Assembly (NCBI GenBank): GCA_963821755.1
Contig: CAWGEX010000002.1
Location: 124,001-188,000, forward strand
From: Bog-473 sp963821755
GTDB lineage: Bacteria; Actinomycetota; Acidimicrobiia; Acidimicrobiales; RAAP-2
Length of the DNA: 64,000 nt
Direction: 5' to 3'
Shown piece after piece: positions 63,735 through 64,000 of the stretch (positions within the stretch are counted from its first letter, which is position 1; the number at the start of each line of letters is the position of its first letter). The translations under genes were made by a program, and so were the position numbers. The notes below the pieces were generated by a model. That model did no database searches. It had not been told where the DNA came from and saw nothing but the letters and a program-made list of their open reading frames with translations.

Positions 63735-64000
63735 TTACGAGAGCACAACGTCAACGGCGAGGCCGGGGCCGACCAGGTCGACGCAGGCATTGTCCTCCGC
63801 GTAGCGCAGGCCTTGCACGTTGAAGAGCCGCACTTCGGGCGCTGAGACCGGGAACGGGCCCCAGTGCCAGGTCCCCCGGCTGAGCACCAGAGGCTCGAGC
63901 GGCTCCAGCCGGAACACCCGAATGGCGTCGGCGTCGTCCGGGGCGGAGAAATCCACCGAGGCGGGAGCCACGGCGATGACCGCCGGCACGTCAAGTGACA
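63735..64000 (-). CDS. Ureidoglycolate lyase (AllA)-like protein, partial
   Basis: C-terminal 88 residues; the gene runs beyond the window. RVFRLEPLEPLVLSRGTWHW and VQGLRYAEDNACVDLVGPGL resemble the double-stranded beta-helix end of the AllA family, which releases urea or ammonia from ureidoglycolate in purine degradation. Homologues of unknown role occur elsewhere. Directly upstream of the TesB gene. Confidence is limited by truncation. Confidence 0.6.
   Translation of the reverse strand, partial: SLDVPAVIAVAPASVDFSAPDDADAIRVFRLEPLEPLVLSRGTWHWGPFPVSAPEVRLFNVQGLRYAEDNACVDLVGPGLAVDVVLS

Overview
The window is 64 kb of high-GC bacterial chromosome. Its gene content suggests a free-living actinobacterium: many acyl-CoA dehydrogenases, thiolase-fold proteins, CoA ligases, SDRs, a P450 with a 3-Cys ferredoxin, GTG starts, ATGA/GTGA start-stop overlaps and a Clp protease pair. 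Acidimicrobiia or a mycobacterium-like lineage would fit, but this is an inference from gene content; no rRNA or marker gene settles it. No tRNA, rRNA, CRISPR array, intact insertion sequence or phage module was found.

Layout. 1-1850: end of an enoyl-CoA hydratase and a family III CoA-transferase. 1.9-2.8 kb: a degraded FkbM methyltransferase joined to a duplicated tail of the next gene. 2.8-16.3 kb: a catabolic block (acyl-CoA ligase, aldehyde dehydrogenase, acyl-CoA dehydrogenase, AhpD-like protein, fused double acyl-CoA dehydrogenase, ferredoxin, lipid-transfer-type thiolase, P450, divergent TetR, acyl-CoA ligase, PaaK-like ligase). 16.3-23.7 kb: an AT-richer accessory stretch with a repeat-rich beta-propeller lipoprotein, membrane proteins and a GT-C-like glycosyltransferase. 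23.7-29.3 kb: a second catabolic block (ligase, two divergent acyl-CoA dehydrogenases, TLP1-type thiolase). 29.3-36 kb: membrane proteins. 36-39.1 kb: SDR, AhpD-like protein, then an XRE regulator between a catalytically dead ClpP-like protein and an intact ClpP. 39.2-50.2 kb: a third catabolic block (amidohydrolase, two enoyl-CoA hydratases, thiolase-fold protein, MFE2-like SDR, ADP-forming acyl-CoA ligase), with rlmN and a second, broken propeller lipoprotein inside it. 50.2-53 kb: small membrane proteins and a DinB-like protein. 53-64 kb: thiolase, a complete Liv-type ABC importer with a fused LivH-LivM permease, a fused IpdA-IpdB-like CoA-transferase, a divergent TetR, SDR, TesB thioesterase and an AllA-like protein.

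How it fits together. The enzymes form a toolkit for importing (Liv transporter), activating (several ligases), beta-oxidising (dehydrogenases, hydratases, SDRs, thiolases) and ring-opening carboxylic acids. P450 plus ferredoxin, a fused double dehydrogenase, Ltp-like thiolases, a 17-beta-HSD4-like SDR and an IpdAB-like enzyme together resemble steroid or other alicyclic acid degradation, but the substrate cannot be read from the sequence. A recurrent 14-bp palindrome, TGACACGNNTGTCA, lies in front of five of these units; relaxed versions lie in front of a TetR gene at 61.2 kb and between the divergent dehydrogenases at 26.5 kb. This points to a shared regulon.

Data quality. About 22 frameshifts interrupt otherwise good genes, and almost all are repaired by removing one base. 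They look like insertion-type sequencing errors rather than gene decay, so most split genes are annotated as single CDSs with the break noted.
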